DNA from: Pseudomonas sp.
GTDB taxonomy: Bacteria; Pseudomonadota; Gammaproteobacteria; Pseudomonadales; Pseudomonadaceae
DNA length: 64,000 nt
Assembly: GCF_017744435.1 (NCBI RefSeq)
Contig: NZ_JAGIBG010000006.1
Span: forward strand, 1 to 64,000
Reading direction: 5' to 3'
Shown here: one piece after another, positions 39,936 through 47,480 of the stretch
Layout: each line of letters opens with the position of its first letter
Numbering within the stretch: position 1 is the first letter of the stretch
Translations under genes and position numbers: made by a program
Notes under the pieces: generated by a model
The model's input: only the letters and a program-made list of their open reading frames with translations
Told to the model about the DNA's origin: nothing
The model's database searches: none

Positions 39936-41954
39936 TTACACCCGTTCAAACGATTCGACACGTGCGCCGGCAGGCAGAGCACCTGCTTTGGCCAGCGCCT
40001 TGAGACGCTCGCCTTCGATGCGCGCCACTTCTTCGGCCGGAACCATGTAGCCCTGGTCGTCACGCGCAGCGTGGCGAACGAAGACCGCGATGGTTGCCAG
40101 CAGGCTCGCGCCAACCAGCCACCAGATGTGCCAGATGAAAGCGAAGCCGAAGACAGTCAGGAACATACCCATGAACAGACCGGTAGCGGTGTTGTTCGGC
40201 ATGTGGATCGCTTCGTACTTGCCCGGCACCTTGTAGGCAACACCGGCTTCCTTGGCTTCGTTCCAGCAGTCCAGGCCAACTTTCTCTGGCATGTGGGCGA
40301 AGTTGTAGAACGGAGGTGGCGACGAGGTCGACCATTCCAGGGTACGGCCGCCCCATGGGTCGCCGGTCACGTCCAGGTTCTGCTCGCGATCGCGGATCGA
40401 AACGACGATCTGGATCAGCTGGCAGGCGATACCGAACAGGATCAGCACGGCGCCGACAACGGCTACGTACAGGTAGGGTTCCCACAGTGGGTTGTCGGAG
40501 TGGTTCAGACGACGGGTCATGCCCATGAAGCCCAGGGCGTACAGCGGCATGAACGCTACGTAGAAGCCGGAGATCCAGAACCAGAAGGCAGCTTTGCCCC
40601 ACTTCTCGTTCAGCTTGAAGCCGAACGCTTTTGGCCACCAGTAGGCGAAGCCGGCGATGTAGCCGAATACCGCACCACCAATGATCACGTTGTGGAAGTG
40701 AGCGATTACGAACAGGCTGTTGTGCAGCACGAAGTCAGCACCTGGAACAGCCAGCAGAACGCCAGTCATACCACCGATCGAGAAGGTGATCATGAAGCCC
40801 AGGGTCCACAGCATCGGTGCGGTGAAGCGCACACGGCCCTGGTACATGGTGAACAGCCAGTTGAACAGCTTCACACCGGTCGGAATGGAGATCAGCATCG
40901 TCGCCAGGCCGAAGAAGGTGTTGACGCTGGCGCCGGCACCCATGGTGAAGAAGTGGTGCAGCCATACAGCGAAGCCCAGAACGGCGATGGCGCCCGATGC
41001 GTAGATCATCGAGTGGTGGCCGAACAGACGCTTGCCGGAGAAGGTCGAAGTCACTTCCGAGAACACGCCGAAGGCCGGCAGGATCAGGATGTAAACCTCA
41101 GGGTGACCCCACGCCCAGAACAGGTTGACGTACATCATCGGGTTCCCACCAAGCTCGTTGGTGAAAATGTGGAAGTCCAGATAACGGTCAACAGTCAGCA
41201 GTGCGAGTGCAGCGGTCAGGATCGGGAACGAAGCCACGATCAGCACGTTGGCCCAGGTGCAGGTCCAGGTGAAGATCGGCATGTCCATCAGCTTCATGCC
41301 AGGTGCGCGCATCTTCATCACGGTGACGAGGAAGTTCACGCCGGTCAGTGTCGTACCCAAGCCTGAGAGCTGTAGCGCCCAGATGTAGTAGTCGACACCC
41401 ACCCCAGGGCTGTACTGAATGCCCGCGAGCGGCGGATAGGCAACCCAGCCGGTCTTGGCGAATTCACCAACGCCCAGCGAGATGTTGACCAGCAGCACGC
41501 CTGCCAGCAGCAGGTAGAAGCTCAGGGAGTTCAGGAACGGGAAGGCAACGTCACGTGCACCGATCTGCAGAGGAACCGCGAGGTTCATCAGGCCGGTGAA
41601 GAACGGCATCGCCATGAAGATGATCATGATCACACCGTGAGCGGTGAAGATCTGGTCATAGTGTTCAGGCGGCAGGTAGCCTTCCGAGCCACCGGTAGCG
41701 GCAGCCAGCTGGGTACGCATCATGATGGCGTCGGCAAAGCCGCGCAGCAGCATGACCATCGCGACGACGATGTACATCACGCCGATCTTTTTGTGGTCGA
41801 CAGTAGTCAGCCACTCGGTCCACAAGTAGGTCCACTTGCGGAAATAGGTGATAGCACCAACGACAGCAATACCCCCGAGCGCGATCATGGCAAGCGTCAC
41901 CATGACTATCGGCTCGTGGAAGGGTATCGCCTCCAGGGTTAATTTACCGAACAT
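39936..41954 (-). CDS. cyoB: Cytochrome bo3 ubiquinol oxidase subunit I
   Basis: 672-residue catalytic subunit of the proton-pumping oxidase. Low-spin heme ligand His106 (FTAHGVIM), CuB ligands His284, His333 and His334 (GHPEVYI, WLHHFF), and the crosslinked Tyr288 are all in place and numbered as in E. coli CyoB. It reduces oxygen with electrons from ubiquinol. Confidence 0.98.
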   Translation of the reverse strand: MFGKLTLEAIPFHEPIVMVTLAMIALGGIAVVGAITYFRKWTYLWTEWLTTVDHKKIGVMYIVVAMVMLLRGFADAIMMRTQLAAATGGSEGYLPPEHYDQIFTAHGVIMIIFMAMPFFTGLMNLAVPLQIGARDVAFPFLNSLSFYLLLAGVLLVNISLGVGEFAKTGWVAYPPLAGIQYSPGVGVDYYIWALQLSGLGTTLTGVNFLVTVMKMRAPGMKLMDMPIFTWTCTWANVLIVASFPILTAALALLTVDRYLDFHIFTNELGGNPMMYVNLFWAWGHPEVYILILPAFGVFSEVTSTFSGKRLFGHHSMIYASGAIAVLGFAVWLHHFFTMGAGASVNTFFGLATMLISIPTGVKLFNWLFTMYQGRVRFTAPMLWTLGFMITFSIGGMTGVLLAVPGADFVLHNSLFVIAHFHNVIIGGAVFGYIAGFAYWWPKAFGFKLNEKWGKAAFWFWISGFYVAFMPLYALGFMGMTRRLNHSDNPLWEPYLYVAVVGAVLILFGIACQLIQIVVSIRDREQNLDVTGDPWGGRTLEWSTSSPPPFYNFAHMPEKVGLDCWNEAKEAGVAYKVPGKYEAIHMPNNTATGLFMGMFLTVFGFAFIWHIWWLVGASLLATIAVFVRHAARDDQGYMVPAEEVARIEGERLKALAKAGALPAGARVESFERV

Positions 41955-41957
41955 CTC

Positions 41958-42893
41958 TTACTCCTCTGCACCGGCAGCTGGTTGCACACTCGACTCGGTG
42001 GTGGCCAGATCTTTGCTGCCTGCTTCTTCGTGGACCGGCTTGCCGCGGTTCATACCTTCGTACTTGTCGACGATGGTCTGGAACAGTTCAGCAGGTGCCT
42101 CGCTGTACAGCGCGACTGGGTTGTATTCGCTAGGTTTGGCCAGTGCTTCGTACTCGGCCTTGCCCAGTTTCAGTGGCGACTGCTTGACCTCGGCGACCCA
42201 CTTGTCGAAGTCTTCCTGAGAGGTCGCATTAGCCTTGAATTTCATGCCGGTGAAGCCAGCACCGCTGTAGTTGGCGCTGATACCGTCGAAGACGCCATTT
42301 TCGTTGGCGATCAGGTGCAGCTTGGTGGTCATGCCCGCCATCGCGTAGATCTGGCCACCCAGGCCCGGGATGAAGAACGAGTTCATCACGGCGTCGGAGG
42401 TGACGCGGAAGTTCACCGGGACGTTAGCCGGGAAGTTGATCTGGTTGACGGTGGCGATGCCCTGTTCCGGGTAGATGAACAGCCATTTCCAGTCCAGCGC
42501 GACCACGTCGATCTGGATCGGCTTCACGTCGGAATCCAGCGGACGGTATGGGTCCAGCTTGTGGGTCGACTTGTAGGTGACGTAACCCAGGGCGATGATG
42601 ATGATGATCGGGATGATCCACACCGCGAGTTCGATCTTGGTCGAGTGCGACCAGTCTGGGGTGTAGGTGGCTGCCTTGTTGGAAGCACGGTACTTCCAGG
42701 CGAACGCCACGGTCATGATGATGACCGGAATCACCACCAGCAGCATCAGGCCGGTAGCGATCAGGATCAGGTTCTTTTGCTCAATGCCGACCTGACCTTT
42801 CGGGTCGAGCAGGGTCCAGTTGCACCCACTGAGTAAAAGCATGCCTAAAAAGGGCAATATGCCAAACAGTCTGGGGTAACGCTTTTTACTCAT
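41958..42893 (-). CDS. cyoA: Cytochrome bo3 ubiquinol oxidase subunit II
   Basis: 311-residue subunit II with a lipoprotein signal (MLLLSGCNW, Cys24), two membrane helices and a periplasmic cupredoxin-like domain that, as in other quinol oxidases, lacks the CuA cysteines. First gene of the operon, preceded by the 558-bp regulatory region. Confidence 0.97.
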   Translation of the reverse strand: MSKKRYPRLFGILPFLGMLLLSGCNWTLLDPKGQVGIEQKNLILIATGLMLLVVIPVIIMTVAFAWKYRASNKAATYTPDWSHSTKIELAVWIIPIIIIIALGYVTYKSTHKLDPYRPLDSDVKPIQIDVVALDWKWLFIYPEQGIATVNQINFPANVPVNFRVTSDAVMNSFFIPGLGGQIYAMAGMTTKLHLIANENGVFDGISANYSGAGFTGMKFKANATSQEDFDKWVAEVKQSPLKLGKAEYEALAKPSEYNPVALYSEAPAELFQTIVDKYEGMNRGKPVHEEAGSKDLATTESSVQPAAGAEE

Positions 42894-43220
42894 CTCACGA
42901 CCTCTAGATCAGCTTGCTTCAATGCAATTTGTGTTTTGGTAGCCAACACTTCGTCCTGCCAAGTGCGGCATTTCGCGCCCGTACTCGCTCCTGCCCGGGT
43001 CCGACTGCAGGACCTTGGCGCAAAGCGTGTTAGCGGTGCTTATGGTTTCGTAGGCAACAGGCCTGTACTTCAGACCAAGTCCATTTGGTGCGGGAAAACG
43101 CGGAGGGGGGTCCGCCCGGTATCGCCGTTGGGCGAAACTTGACGAAGTCAGCAAAAAGGAGCGCTGGGGCTTCCTTCAATCCTGCGACTCGCAAGCAGTG
43201 CCGAACGGAAATTGGGGGCG

Positions 43221-43249
43221 ATTGTAGATAGGTCGCCAACCCTTGACTA
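43221..43249 (-). promoter_or_regulatory. Candidate cyo promoter
   Basis: On the minus strand TAGTCA (43244-43249), a 17-bp spacer and TACAAT (43221-43226). It is the best sigma-70 match found between dsbB and cyoA. Confidence 0.4.
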
Positions 43250-43372
43250 TGACTTATTGAGCAACAGTCCTTTACAGAATATGCAACAATCCGGCTCGAC
43301 AAATCAACTTCGCGACAGTTTGTCGCACCCCGCTTGCTAGCCCTCGAACCCGCATTTCGCAAGGCTTTGAGG

Positions 43373-43386
43373 TTGATCTGGATCAA
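43373..43386. promoter_or_regulatory. Perfect ANR/FNR box upstream of cyo
   Basis: TTGATCTGGATCAA matches TTGAT-N4-ATCAA exactly. ANR, the Pseudomonas FNR homologue, is known to control terminal oxidases, and repression of cyo at low oxygen would fit. It lies 66 bp beyond the dsbB stop and about 480 bp before cyoA, so it most likely acts on cyo. Confidence 0.7.
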
Positions 43387-43451
43387 GCGGGAGAGGACTT
43401 TTCGCTCTTCTCATCCGGTGCAAAAGACCACACCGAAATCGGGACTTATGT

Positions 43452-43958
43452 CTAAGACTGGCGCCGGTTGCGATAGATGCCGAACGGTACCAGGATGGCC
43501 GTCAGGACGAACGCCACCAGTGCCCACTGCGCCAGCGACAAGCCGAGGATCGGCGGGTACGGCGTGCTGCAGAAGCCGTCGACCTGGAACGCCAGTGGCC
43601 AGAGCTTGGCCAGGGGCAGGTCGTCGACGATCGGTTGCAGCGTATCGATACCGCAACTGACCATGGGGTTGGCGAGTATATACACATGGTTGCCAGCCGC
43701 AACGATTCCGCCAATGGCACTGAGCACCACCAGGCCCTCGAACAGGGTCAGGCTGCGGCGCCCGGGCATGGCAGCGGCAATGAACGCGAAGATGGCGATA
43801 AAGAGCAAGGCATAGCGTTGCAGGATGCACAGTGGGCAAGGTGCCTCACCCAGTACCACCTGCATGTACAGCGCTCCGCCGATCAGGGCGAGGCAGATCA
43901 CCCCCAGCAGCACCAGAAAGCGCCGTTCGCGATTCAGGCGCGATGTTTGTTCGTTCAT
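43452..43958 (-). CDS. dsbB: Disulfide bond formation protein DsbB
   Basis: 168-residue four-helix membrane protein starting at ATG 43958. The redox pairs Cys41/Cys44 (APCPLCILQRY) and Cys102/Cys130 (VSCGIDTLQPI, DGFCSTP) are intact. DsbB reoxidises DsbA and passes electrons to ubiquinone. It lies just upstream of cyo on the same strand, whose product oxidises ubiquinol, though the long gap suggests separate transcription. Pseudomonads often have two dsbB genes, so this may be the second. Confidence 0.9.
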   Translation of the reverse strand: MNEQTSRLNRERRFLVLLGVICLALIGGALYMQVVLGEAPCPLCILQRYALLFIAIFAFIAAAMPGRRSLTLFEGLVVLSAIGGIVAAGNHVYILANPMVSCGIDTLQPIVDDLPLAKLWPLAFQVDGFCSTPYPPILGLSLAQWALVAFVLTAILVPFGIYRNRRQS

Positions 43959-44140
43959 TGCCGATTCCTTCGATGGATAGGTGGCAGCGTGGTCCGCCCG
44001 CCTGAGTGCAATTCTACACGCTGGCATGGCCCTTTAGCGTGTCGAGGGGGCGGCGAGACAGCACTGCGCAGGGCTATCCGGAGACTCTGTGACCGGCTGC
44101 AGCAACGTCGGTTCAACGTCGGCCGGTAAAAAAGCGGCTG

Positions 44141-44179
44141 CCCGGGTGCCGCGCAGGGGCAAGCCCCTCGACACCCGGG
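44141..44179. other. Nested GC hairpin
   Basis: CCCGGGTG (44141-44148) pairs with CACCCGGG (44172-44179), and inside it AGGGGC (44155-44160) pairs with GCCCCT (44163-44168). It lies in the 497-bp gap between hmp and dsbB, on the upstream side of the small frame at 44214. Confidence 0.5.
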
Positions 44180-44213
44180 AGTGAAGGATACAGTGATTAA
44201 AGGAGGATTAAAG

Positions 44214-44270
44214 ATGAAAGCTGCCCGAGGCTCCGTTCATCTTTCCTTATATATAGGCAGGAATTCTTGA
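44214..44270 (+). other. 18-codon open frame with perfect Shine-Dalgarno
   Basis: AGGAGG (44201-44206) lies 7 nt before ATG 44214, and the frame encodes MKAARGSVHLSLYIGRNS before TGA. The start codon sits inside one arm of a 9-bp inverted repeat (AAAGATGAA and TTCATCTTT), which would hide it in a hairpin. On the minus strand the same hairpin is followed by a T-rich stretch and could terminate hmp transcription. No clear promoter is visible for the plus strand. Not recognised; may be a leader peptide, a relic or coincidence. Confidence 0.2.
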
Positions 44271-44274
44271 TCGG

Positions 44275-44386
44275 CCCAGTCGCTGGCAAGCCAGCCCCCG
44301 CGCGGCAAATGCGATCGACCGTTTCGTTCTCGATTACCCACGGGCGGGAGCACTGCTGCAGGGGAGCTGGCTTGCCAGCGACTGGG
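44275..44386. repeat. Inverted pair, GTCGCTGGCAAGCCAGC family
   Basis: Arms 44275-44295 and 44366-44386 are perfect 21-bp inverted copies (CCCAGTCGCTGGCAAGCCAG...), separated by 70 bp. The arm is itself partly palindromic (CTGGCAAGCCAG). It is a fourth palindrome family in the window, lying just downstream of hmp. Confidence 0.85.
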
Positions 44387-44455
44387 ATTTCTCTATATGC
44401 CTGTACCGGCCCTTTCGCGGCGGTTCGGCGCGAAGAGGCCAGTACAGTCAGTGCA

Positions 44456-45634
44456 TCACTCCAGGGCAGCCGCCGGCCCGAAGAACTCGTAGCGGCTCTG
44501 CTGCTCCGGCACACCCAGGCCCTTCAACTGGCGCTTGACCGCCGCCATGAAGCCCTTGGGCCCAAGGAAGTAGGCATCCACGTCACGCCCGTGCGGCAGC
44601 CACTCGGCCAGCAGGTCCTCGCTCAGCAAGCCCACGGCATCGGCGGCAGCACCGCCTTCGGGCTCGGCATAGCAGTAGAAGCGCTTGAGCTGCGGGTGGC
44701 GCTCGGCAAGGCCGTCGACCCAGTCGCGGAAGGCATGCACCGCACCGTTACGCGCGCAGTGGATGAAATGCACCTCACGCCGGGTCTGCAGTGCGGCTTC
44801 GAGCATCGCCAGGGTCGGGGTAATGCCCACACCACCGCTGATCAGTACCAGCGGCTTGTCGCTGGCCGCCAGGGTGAAGTCACCCGCTGGCGGGAACAGC
44901 TGCAGGGTGTCGCCCACCACCAGCTGATCGTGCAGGTAGTTGGAGACCTTGCCGCCCTCCTCGCGCTTGACGCTGATGCGGTATTCCTGGCCGTCGCACA
45001 GGGCCGACAGCGAGTAGTTGCGGCGCTGCTCGGCACCGTCGATGAACAGCTGCAGGCCGATGTACTGGCCAGGCTCGGCCTTTAGTACCGGCTTGCCATC
45101 CACCGGGGCGAAGTAGAACGAGGTGATCTCGCTGCTTTCCTGCTCGCGACGGACCAGGCGGAATTCGCGCGTACCGCGCCAGCCGCCAGCGGCCTCTTCC
45201 TTCTGTTTGTAAAGGCTTTCCTCGGCGCCGATCAGGATGTCGGCCAGTTGGCTATAGGCAGCGGCCCAGGCAGCGATGACCTCAGGGGTGGCGATTTCCT
45301 TGCCCAGCACTTCTTCGATGGCGCGCAGCAGGCAGCTGCCGACGATCGGGTAGTGCTCCGGCAGAATTTGCAGGGCAACGTGTTTGTTGATGATCTGGCC
45401 GACCAGGCCACCCAACTGCTCCAGCTGGTCGATGTGACGGGCATACATCAGCACGCCATTGGCCAGGGCACGCGGCTGGTCGCCGCTGGCCTGGTGGGCC
45501 TGGTTGAACAGCGGGCGCACCTCTGGGTACTCGCTGAGCATCATCTTGTAGAAGTGGGTGGTCAGCGCCTCACCACCGGTTTCCAGCAGAGGGACAGTGG
45601 CTTTGATGATTGCACGTTGTTCGGCATTGAGCAT
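44456..45634 (-). CDS. hmp: Flavohemoglobin Hmp (nitric oxide dioxygenase)
   Basis: 392 residues starting at ATG 45634 with CAGGAG upstream. N-terminal globin with Tyr29, Gln53 and proximal His85, then FAD domain (RNYSLS) and NAD domain (SGGVGITPTLAMLEA). It oxidises NO to nitrate using oxygen and NADH. Divergent from norR, with NorR-type sites and a sigma-54-like promoter in the gap, so NO-induced expression by NorR is expected. Confidence 0.97.
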   Translation of the reverse strand: MLNAEQRAIIKATVPLLETGGEALTTHFYKMMLSEYPEVRPLFNQAHQASGDQPRALANGVLMYARHIDQLEQLGGLVGQIINKHVALQILPEHYPIVGSCLLRAIEEVLGKEIATPEVIAAWAAAYSQLADILIGAEESLYKQKEEAAGGWRGTREFRLVRREQESSEITSFYFAPVDGKPVLKAEPGQYIGLQLFIDGAEQRRNYSLSALCDGQEYRISVKREEGGKVSNYLHDQLVVGDTLQLFPPAGDFTLAASDKPLVLISGGVGITPTLAMLEAALQTRREVHFIHCARNGAVHAFRDWVDGLAERHPQLKRFYCYAEPEGGAAADAVGLLSEDLLAEWLPHGRDVDAYFLGPKGFMAAVKRQLKGLGVPEQQSRYEFFGPAAALE

Positions 45635-45681
45635 TTGCGACAACTCCTGAGCCTGAGGCTTCAAATGGTTGCCCTTGCTAT

Positions 45682-45698
45682 TACAGCAATCGTGCCAA
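45682..45698 (-). promoter_or_regulatory. Sigma-54-type promoter for hmp, with a variant -12
   Basis: On the minus strand TTGGCACG is followed, ten bases after GG, by GT where the consensus has GC (TTGGCACGATTGCTGTA). The -24 half is a perfect match and the alignment with norV-type promoters is close. It lies 48 bp before the hmp start. Confidence 0.55.
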
Positions 45699-45738
45699 CT
45701 TTTTTCGCCAATGAAATCAGGGCATTGACACCGATCAT

Positions 45739-45775
45739 GTCAAATCGACCCACCCGGGCGTATAGTCAAATCGAC
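45739..45775. promoter_or_regulatory. Two NorR enhancer sites
   Basis: GTCAAATCGAC occurs twice, at 45739-45749 and 45765-45775, 26 bp apart. Each fits the NorR consensus GT-N7-AC. They lie just before norR and upstream of the sigma-54-type promoter of hmp, the usual enhancer position. A degenerate third site could lie further left, but none is clear. Confidence 0.75.
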
Positions 45776-45789
45776 TAACAGGAGTCCAT

Positions 45790-47343
45790 ATGACTACAAA
45801 GCCGTTGCTCACCACCCTGCTGCCCTTGGTCAGCGACCTGTCCCGCGACTTGCCCGACCAGGAGCGCTACCGTCGCCTGCTGCAGGCCATGCGCGGGCTG
45901 TTGCCCTGCGATGCCGCCGCGCTGCTGCGCCTGGATGGCGAATGGCTGGTGCCGCTGGCCGTCGATGGGCTTTCGCCCGATACCCTGGGCCGTCGCTTCA
46001 AGGTCAGTGAGCACCCGCGCTTCCAGATCCTGCTCAGCCGCCCGGAACCGACACGCTTTGCCAGCGACTCCGAGCTGCCCGACCCTTACGATGGCCTGGT
46101 CAATGCGCCTGACGCCCACCTTGAGGTGCACGACTGCATGGGTTGCCCGCTGATGGTCGACGAGCGCCCGTGGGGCCTGGTGACCCTCGACGCCCTGACC
46201 CCCGGCCAGTTCCAGAGCCTGGAGCTGGACGCCCTGCAGGCCTTCGCCAGCCTCGCCGCCGCCACCGTGACCGTGGCCGAGCGCATCGAGCACCTGGCCC
46301 TGCGTGCCGAGGACGAGCACCACCGTGCCGAGATCTACCGCCAGGCCAGCGGCCAGGACAAGGAGCTGATCGGCCAAAGCCCGGCGCACAAGCGCCTGCT
46401 CGAAGAAATCCGCCTGGTGGGCGGCAGCGAGCTGACCGTGCTGATTACCGGCGAAACCGGCGTGGGCAAGGAACTGGTAGCCATGGCCCTGCACCAGGCC
46501 AGCAACCGCGCCGACAAACCCCTGGTCAGCCTCAACTGTGCAGCCCTCCCCGACACCCTGGTGGAAAGCGAACTGTTCGGCCACGTGCGTGGTGCCTTCA
46601 CTGGCGCCCATGGCGAACGCCGCGGCAAGTTCGAGTTGGCCAACGGCGGTACGCTGTTCCTCGATGAAGTCGGCGAATTGCCGTTGACCGTGCAAGCCAA
46701 GCTGCTGCGCGTGCTGCAGAGCGGCCAACTGCAACGCCTGGGCTCGGACCGCGAACACCGCGTCGATGTACGCCTGATCGCCGCCACCAACCGCGACCTG
46801 GCCGCCGAAGTGCGCACAGGCAACTACCGCGCCGACTTCTACCACCGCCTCAGCGTGTATCCGCTGCAGGTGCCGCCGTTACGCGAGCGTGGCCGCGACG
46901 TGCTGCTTCTTGCTGGCTATTTCCTCGAACAGAATCGATCACGCCTGGGTTTGAACAGCCTTCGCCTGAGCAATGAGGCGCAAGCAGCACTGCTGGCGTA
47001 TGACTGGCCGGGCAACGTGCGCGAGCTCGAACACCTGATCGGTCGCTCAGCCCTCAAGGCCATGGGCCAACACCCGGAGCGCCCGCGCATCCTCACCCTG
47101 GAGGCCAGTGACCTCGACCTGCGAGTCGCCCAGTCAGCTACCACGGAGCCCCTTCCCCATGCCACGCCTGCAGCCTTGGCGCTACCCGCAGGTGGCCTGC
47201 GCGAAGCCCTCGATGATTACCAGCGCCAGCTGATCGATGCCTGCCTGCAACGCCATCAGGACAACTGGGCCGCAGCAGCCCGTGAGCTGGGCCTGGACCG
47301 CGCCAACCTGAGCCGCCTGGCTCGTCGCCTGGGACTTCGCTGA
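45790..47343 (+). CDS. norR: Nitric-oxide-responsive sigma-54 activator NorR
   Basis: 517 residues. The N-terminal GAF domain (about 1-170) would hold the NO-sensing iron (VHDCMGCPLMVDE). The AAA+ domain has Walker A GETGVGKE, the sigma-54 contact motif GAFTGA and Walker B GGTLFLDEVGELP. The C-terminal Fis-type HTH is NWAAAARELGLDRANLSRLA. GGAG precedes the ATG. It is divergent from hmp and followed by lapF with no obvious terminator. Confidence 0.96.
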   Translation: MTTKPLLTTLLPLVSDLSRDLPDQERYRRLLQAMRGLLPCDAAALLRLDGEWLVPLAVDGLSPDTLGRRFKVSEHPRFQILLSRPEPTRFASDSELPDPYDGLVNAPDAHLEVHDCMGCPLMVDERPWGLVTLDALTPGQFQSLELDALQAFASLAAATVTVAERIEHLALRAEDEHHRAEIYRQASGQDKELIGQSPAHKRLLEEIRLVGGSELTVLITGETGVGKELVAMALHQASNRADKPLVSLNCAALPDTLVESELFGHVRGAFTGAHGERRGKFELANGGTLFLDEVGELPLTVQAKLLRVLQSGQLQRLGSDREHRVDVRLIAATNRDLAAEVRTGNYRADFYHRLSVYPLQVPPLRERGRDVLLLAGYFLEQNRSRLGLNSLRLSNEAQAALLAYDWPGNVRELEHLIGRSALKAMGQHPERPRILTLEASDLDLRVAQSATTEPLPHATPAALALPAGGLREALDDYQRQLIDACLQRHQDNWAAAARELGLDRANLSRLARRLGLR

Positions 47344-47400
47344 CCCCACATCCACTAAAGGACTATCCGTAAAGCCATCTGGTGGCAATCTGCTGGGCTG

Positions 47401-47407
47401 CTATATC
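47401..47407 (+). promoter_or_regulatory. Candidate RpoS-type -10 for the adhesin gene
   Basis: CTATATC preceded by TG C (TGCTATATC) resembles the CTATACT motif of stationary-phase promoters. It lies 74 bp before the adhesin ATG, and no good -35 is present. LapF of P. putida is known to be RpoS-dependent, which fits. Confidence 0.35.
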
Positions 47408-47480
47408 TCCCTAATCTCCGGTTACACGGCCATGGGTCGCGAAGGCGGCCCTGTGTACCGATATCCAGCAGGGAGCACTC

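Larger units (their letters stand above)
42894..43451 (-). promoter_or_regulatory. Long upstream region of the cyo operon
   Basis: 558 bp without a convincing gene. The best promoter (next entry) would leave an untranslated leader of about 320 nt before cyoA. A perfect ANR/FNR box lies near the far end, close to the dsbB stop. Short open frames here have no ribosome sites or recognisable sequence. The base composition is visibly less GC-rich than the genes on either side. Confidence 0.6.

Noticed and set aside
43030..43386. A 118-codon minus-strand frame in the cyo upstream region.
   Set aside because: No ribosome site, mixed composition, and it spans the ANR box and the candidate promoter; more likely non-coding.
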